This document shows, one piece after another, positions 6,354-9,124 of a DNA stretch of 9,124 nucleotides. Origin of the DNA: an uncultured Planctomycetaceae bacterium (GTDB lineage Bacteria > Planctomycetota > Planctomycetia > Pirellulales > UBA1268); NCBI GenBank assembly GCA_903885855.1, contig CAISKG010000489.1, forward strand, positions 1 through 9,124, written 5' to 3'. Below the pieces are notes generated by a model. The model had not been told where the DNA came from. It was given only the letters and a program-made list of their open reading frames with translations, and ran no database searches. Positions within the stretch are counted from its first letter, which is position 1. Every line of letters begins with the position of its first letter. The position numbers and the translations under genes are program-made.

Positions 6354-7226
6354 TCAGCTCCCCGCGGGGCGGCCGATGCGCCCCTCGTCGGGGCTCGACG
6401 CCGTGGCGTAGAGGCGGCGCGGGATGCGGCCGGCGAGGAACGCCTCGCGCCCTGCCAGGCAGGCGGCCTTCATCGCCACCGCCATCCGCGCGGGATCGGC
6501 GGCGTGGGCGATGGCGGTGTTGAGGAGGACGCCGTCGACCCCCAGCTCCATCGCCTCGGCGACGTCGCTGGCGGTGCCCACCCCCGCGTCGACGATCACC
6601 GGGTAGGTCGGATCGTCCCCCTTGAGATACTCCAGGCAGATGCGCAGGGCGTTGGGATTGAGGATCCCCTGGCCCGAGCCGATGGGGCTGCCGGCCGGCA
6701 TGACGCTCGCCGCGCCGGCTTCCTTGAGCCTCCGGGCCACGACCGGATCGTCGCTCGAGTAGACGAGCACCGCGAATCCCTCCGCCACCAGCCGCTCCGT
6801 GGCGGCGAGCGTCCCCACCGGATCGGGGAGGAGCGTGCGCGCGTCGCCGAGCACCTCGAGCTTCACCCACTCCGATCCCCGGTTGCCCAGGTCGCGCAGC
6901 AACTCGCGCCCCAGCCGGGCCACCCGCACCGCCTCGTCGGCGGTGAAGCAGCCGGCCGTGTTGGGGAGGATCGTGTAGCGCGCCGGATCGAGATGGTCGA
7001 GGATGTTCTCGCCGGCGGCGTTGACCAGCCGCTCGCGGCGCACCGCCACGGTCACGCAGTCGGTGCCCGAGAGCTCGAGGCAGCGCGCCATCTCGGCGTA
7101 GGAGCGGTACTTCCCCGTTCCCACGACGAGCCGGCTGGCGAGCGTCATGCCCCCGACGGCGAGCGTCTCCGCCGGGGATGCGGATCCCGGCCCGGCGGGG
7201 GCGTGCGGCGCGGAGGGGGGCGTCAT
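6354..7226 (-). CDS. thiG: Thiazole synthase ThiG
   Basis: ThiG forms the thiazole phosphate ring of thiamine from 1-deoxy-D-xylulose 5-phosphate, dehydroglycine and the sulfur carried on ThiS thiocarboxylate. The 290-residue TIM barrel shows SRLVVGTGKY at 31-40, PNTAGC at 88-93, the Schiff-base lysine Lys122 in WVKLEVLGD, then GSPIGSGQGI, VDAGVGTASD and GVDGVLLNTAIA. The open frame runs upstream to 7433, but that part is Arg-rich out-of-frame translation of thiS, so I start at the ATG at 7226. This leaves a Pro/Ala-rich extension of about 20 residues; the alternative ATG at 7148 (264 residues) lies closer to the conserved core but would begin within the first strand. It sits 38 bp after thiS, its direct partner. 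thiF, thiH and thiO are not in the window. Confidence 0.95.
   Translation of the reverse strand: MTPPSAPHAPAGPGSASPAETLAVGGMTLASRLVVGTGKYRSYAEMARCLELSGTDCVTVAVRRERLVNAAGENILDHLDPARYTILPNTAGCFTADEAVRVARLGRELLRDLGNRGSEWVKLEVLGDARTLLPDPVGTLAATERLVAEGFAVLVYSSDDPVVARRLKEAGAASVMPAGSPIGSGQGILNPNALRICLEYLKGDDPTYPVIVDAGVGTASDVAEAMELGVDGVLLNTAIAHAADPARMAVAMKAACLAGREAFLAGRIPRRLYATASSPDEGRIGRPAGS
6358..6362 (-). promoter_or_regulatory. Ribosome binding site of hisF
   Basis: On the minus strand GGGAG, inside the last codons of thiG, lies 8 bases before the hisF GTG. It confirms the unusual start codon and implies coupled translation of thiG and hisF. Confidence 0.55.
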
Positions 7227-7264
7227 CGGGGCGCGCGGCAGCGGAGGAAGGGGTGCGGCGCCGA

Positions 7265-7531
7265 TCAACCGCCCCCGACGAGGGTCACGATCTCGATCCG
7301 GTCGCCGTCGTTCAGCATACACGCCGCGAGGTCGCGCCGCGGCACGATCCGCTCGTTGACCTCGACGGCCAGCGGCCGGCCGGCGAGCCCGGCGGCGGCG
7401 ACGAGGTCGGCGGCCGACGATCCGCGCGGACACTCGCGCGGCTCGCCGTTGACGGAGAGCCGCACCACGCCCTCCCCGCCCCCGCCCGCGGGCGGAGAGG
7501 GGGGCGCGGGCGTGTGGGGGGGGTGCGTCAC
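7265..7531 (-). CDS. thiS: Sulfur carrier protein ThiS
   Basis: ThiS is a ubiquitin-fold sulfur carrier whose C-terminal glycine is adenylated by ThiF and converted to a thiocarboxylate, the sulfur donor for ThiG. The fold is readable: RLSVNGEPRE (24-33), a helix at SSAADLVAAAGL, VEVNERIVPR (56-65), LNDGDRIEIV and the diagnostic C-terminal VGGG. The frame opens at a GTG at 7531, 4 bp after the WD40 stop, giving 88 residues with a Pro/Gly-rich N-terminal 22. A GGAGG at 7471-7475 stands 5 bases before an in-frame GTG at 7465, which would give exactly 66 residues, the usual ThiS length, so the shorter form may be the real protein. The next gene is its partner thiG. Confidence 0.93.
   Translation of the reverse strand: MTHPPHTPAPPSPPAGGGGEGVVRLSVNGEPRECPRGSSAADLVAAAGLAGRPLAVEVNERIVPRRDLAACMLNDGDRIEIVTLVGGG
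7471..7475 (-). promoter_or_regulatory. Candidate internal ribosome binding site for a short thiS
   Basis: On the minus strand GGAGG (within GGGGAGGG) is followed by two consecutive in-frame GTG codons, at 7468 (2-base spacing) and 7465 (5-base spacing). The second gives a ThiS of standard length, whereas the start at 7531 has no comparable site. The stretch is G-rich, so chance is possible. Confidence 0.45.
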
Positions 7532-7535
7532 GGGC

Positions 7536-9124
7536 TCACTTCGCCGGTTCGGGGGGCGCCTGGAGGACGGAGATGCGGAACTTGCCGAGGTTGTGCGTGC
7601 CGTCGGCGAACTGCTGCTCGATGGTGAACACCAGCACGCTCCCCGGCGGCAGCGCCACCTCCGGCGCCACGTCGAAGGTGAGCGAATGGTCCTTGCCGAA
7701 CTCCGGCCCGATCGCCCAGCCGGTCTCCGGATTGTCGTCGAGCGTCGCGGCGGCGGGGTAGCCCTCCTGCGCGACGTCGGCCGTCACCCCGGCGAACTTG
7801 ACCACGTTGGGGGCGTCGGTGGCGCCGGGGGCGCCGGCGGCCAGCGCGAAGCGGCTGACGACGAGGTTGCCGTTCCCGGCCCGGCCCGGCCCCATGGCGG
7901 GGAGGCTCGGATCGGCGAGCGCCTCGAGCTTCACCTGGCGGACGTTGCCGCCGGGGGGAACGACCGCCTTGATGGTGTAGACGTCCTTCGCGAGGCTGCC
8001 CGTGACCATCACGGCGCCGTCGGGAGCGACTGCGCCGGTGGCCCCGGCGGCGCTCTTGAACTCCGCCGGTGCAAGCGCCGCGAACACCGGGCTCGGCGGC
8101 GGGGGCGGCGGCGGCACCGGGGCCAGTTCGGGCGCCGGCACCGGCACGATCCGGCCCCCCGCATGGGAGCCGACGAACATCGTCTGGCCGGCGGGGTGGA
8201 TCGCGACGCACCACACGCTCGACGGCTTGGCCCCCTCCGGCGCCGGCGGGCCCTTCTGCTCCGCGCGCGAGGCGACGTCCCAGAACTTCACGGCGCCGTC
8301 GAGGCTGGCGCTGGCCAGGCGGGCGTTGTCGGGGGTGAAGGCCAGGGTGGTGACCCAGTCCTTGTGGCCCGCGAGCGTGCCGATCTCCTTGGAGTCGGCG
8401 GTGTTCCAGAGCTTGATCGTGCGGTCGGCGCCGGCCGTGGCGAGCTTCGTGCCGTCGGGGGAGTAGGCCACGACCCACAGCGTGTCGCCGTGCCCCTCGA
8501 GCTTCCCCTTCTCCGCGCCACCGGCCACGTCCCAGAGCTTCACGAGCTTGTCGCCGCCGCCCGTGGCGAGGGTGGCGCCGTCGGGCGAGAAGGCGACGGT
8601 GGTCACCGGCCCGGAGTGGGCGGCGATCGTGCGGATCTCGGCGTTCGAGCCGGTGTCCCACACCACCACCGTCCCGTCCTCGCCGGCGGTGGCGAGCTTG
8701 GTGCCGTCGGGGGAGAAATCGAGGGCCCGGACCCAACCCTTGTGCTTCTTGAGGTCGGCCTTGAGGGCCCGGCCGGGCAGATCCCAGAGCTTGACCTGGC
8801 CGTCGTAGCCGGCGGTGGCGGCGAAACGCCCGTCGTGGCTGGCCTCGATGGCCCACACGGCGGTGGGATGGCCGGCGAGGTCGGCGGCACGGTTGCCGTC
8901 GGCCGCGTTCCAGATCACGGCGTCGCCGGTGCGGTAGAGCAGGCTCTCGCCGCCGGCGGTGAGGAGCTGGCTGCCGTCGGCGGTGTAGTCGGCGGAGATG
9001 ACCCAGCGCGTGTGGGCGGGGAGGTTCGGCGCCGGGGCGGGCGCAGCGGGCGCGGCGGGGGCCGGCTCCTGGGCCGGGAGGCCGCCGGCGGCCGGGACCA
9101 GCAGGGCGGCGAGGAGCGCCGCGG
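7536..9124 (-). CDS. Secreted WD40 beta-propeller protein with planctomycetal C-terminal domain (5' end outside window)
   Basis: The reading frame stays open to the right edge, so the start is just beyond 9124; the internal GTG at 8918 falls inside blade 1 and is not the start. The visible 528 residues begin with a signal-peptide core (A-A-L-L repeats, then L-P-A before Q) and a Pro/Ala linker, so the protein is exported. Six clear WD40 blades follow, each with a G-H or similar, SPDG turn and W-D/W-N end, plus a weak seventh (about 8140-8250), enough for a seven-bladed propeller. After a seven-proline run (8094-8114) comes a domain of about 170 residues (7560-8072) with LEALADPSLP, GPGRAGNGN, and GWAIGPEFGKDH. 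I know this domain from large planctomycetal exported proteins with cytochrome c-like and DUF1549/DUF1553 modules, where it resembles a carbohydrate-binding jelly roll. Ligand unknown. thiS follows after 4 bp. Confidence 0.88.
   Translation of the reverse strand, partial: AALLAALLVPAAGGLPAQEPAPAAPAAPAPAPNLPAHTRWVISADYTADGSQLLTAGGESLLYRTGDAVIWNAADGNRAADLAGHPTAVWAIEASHDGRFAATAGYDGQVKLWDLPGRALKADLKKHKGWVRALDFSPDGTKLATAGEDGTVVVWDTGSNAEIRTIAAHSGPVTTVAFSPDGATLATGGGDKLVKLWDVAGGAEKGKLEGHGDTLWVVAYSPDGTKLATAGADRTIKLWNTADSKEIGTLAGHKDWVTTLAFTPDNARLASASLDGAVKFWDVASRAEQKGPPAPEGAKPSSVWCVAIHPAGQTMFVGSHAGGRIVPVPAPELAPVPPPPPPPSPVFAALAPAEFKSAAGATGAVAPDGAVMVTGSLAKDVYTIKAVVPPGGNVRQVKLEALADPSLPAMGPGRAGNGNLVVSRFALAAGAPGATDAPNVVKFAGVTADVAQEGYPAAATLDDNPETGWAIGPEFGKDHSLTFDVAPEVALPPGSVLVFTIEQQFADGTHNLGKFRISVLQAPPEPAK
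8311..8844 (-). repeat. 126-bp periodic repeat encoding WD40 blades 2-6
   Basis: The segment encoding the SPDG turn recurs at 8311, 8437, 8563, 8689 and 8815, exactly 126 bp (42 codons) apart. The copies at 8437 and 8689 are nearly identical over about 24 bases. Blade 1, at 8959, is 144 bp from its neighbour because it holds a six-residue insertion. The even spacing points to growth by tandem duplication of single blades. Confidence 0.75.

Noticed and set aside
4277..6523. 748-codon plus-strand frame opposite pilT and hisF
   Set aside because: It mirrors the codon pattern of the real genes (Asp/Glu/His/Val-rich) and overlaps two certain enzymes.
7227..7433. Upstream extension of the thiG frame
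   Set aside because: The 69 extra residues are Arg-rich and are the second frame of thiS; ThiG of normal length starts near 7226.

Overview
The window is very GC-rich with dense coding on both strands. It most likely comes from a member of the Planctomycetota (Pirellulales-like or an uncultured relative). I infer this from three things: a secreted WD40 protein carrying the C-terminal domain typical of planctomycetal exported proteins, a small membrane protein with the N-terminal Y-R-P motif followed by alanine/leucine-rich helices that I associate with this phylum, and a strongly diverged membrane-anchored GspE/PilB relative. No database search was possible, so the lineage is inference.

Layout: bases 1-191 hold no gene but contain inverted repeats and a degenerate 49-bp tandem repeat. 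epmA (elongation factor P lysine ligase, 192-1163) is the only plus-strand gene. It converges, across a 21-bp gap, on a run of eight minus-strand genes that fills the rest of the window. Read in the direction of transcription, right to left, these are: a secreted WD40 protein (start outside the window), thiS, thiG, hisF, pilT, a membrane-anchored GspE/PilB-like protein with a destroyed ATP-binding motif, a CvpA-like membrane protein, and an unrecognised three-helix membrane protein.

The minus-strand genes are tightly packed: 4 bp from the WD40 gene to thiS, 38 bp thiS-thiG, 4 bp thiG-hisF, 45 bp hisF-pilT, a 4-bp GTGA overlap from pilT to the GspE-like gene, 18 bp to cvpA-like, and 0 bp to the last gene. 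They probably form one operon or two. The left half (pilT to the last membrane gene) looks like a membrane-associated machine: one intact PilT-type hexameric motor ATPase, a pseudo-ATPase partner fixed in the membrane, and two further membrane proteins. The right half is metabolic: ThiS and ThiG make the thiazole of thiamine, and HisF closes the imidazole ring of histidine.

The best candidate for something undescribed is the pilT/pseudo-GspE/CvpA-like/membrane-protein module at 1185-5503. The second protein keeps the fold and zinc knuckle of the GspE family but has lost the Walker A lysine, the Walker B glutamate context and the His box, and has gained an N-terminal membrane anchor.
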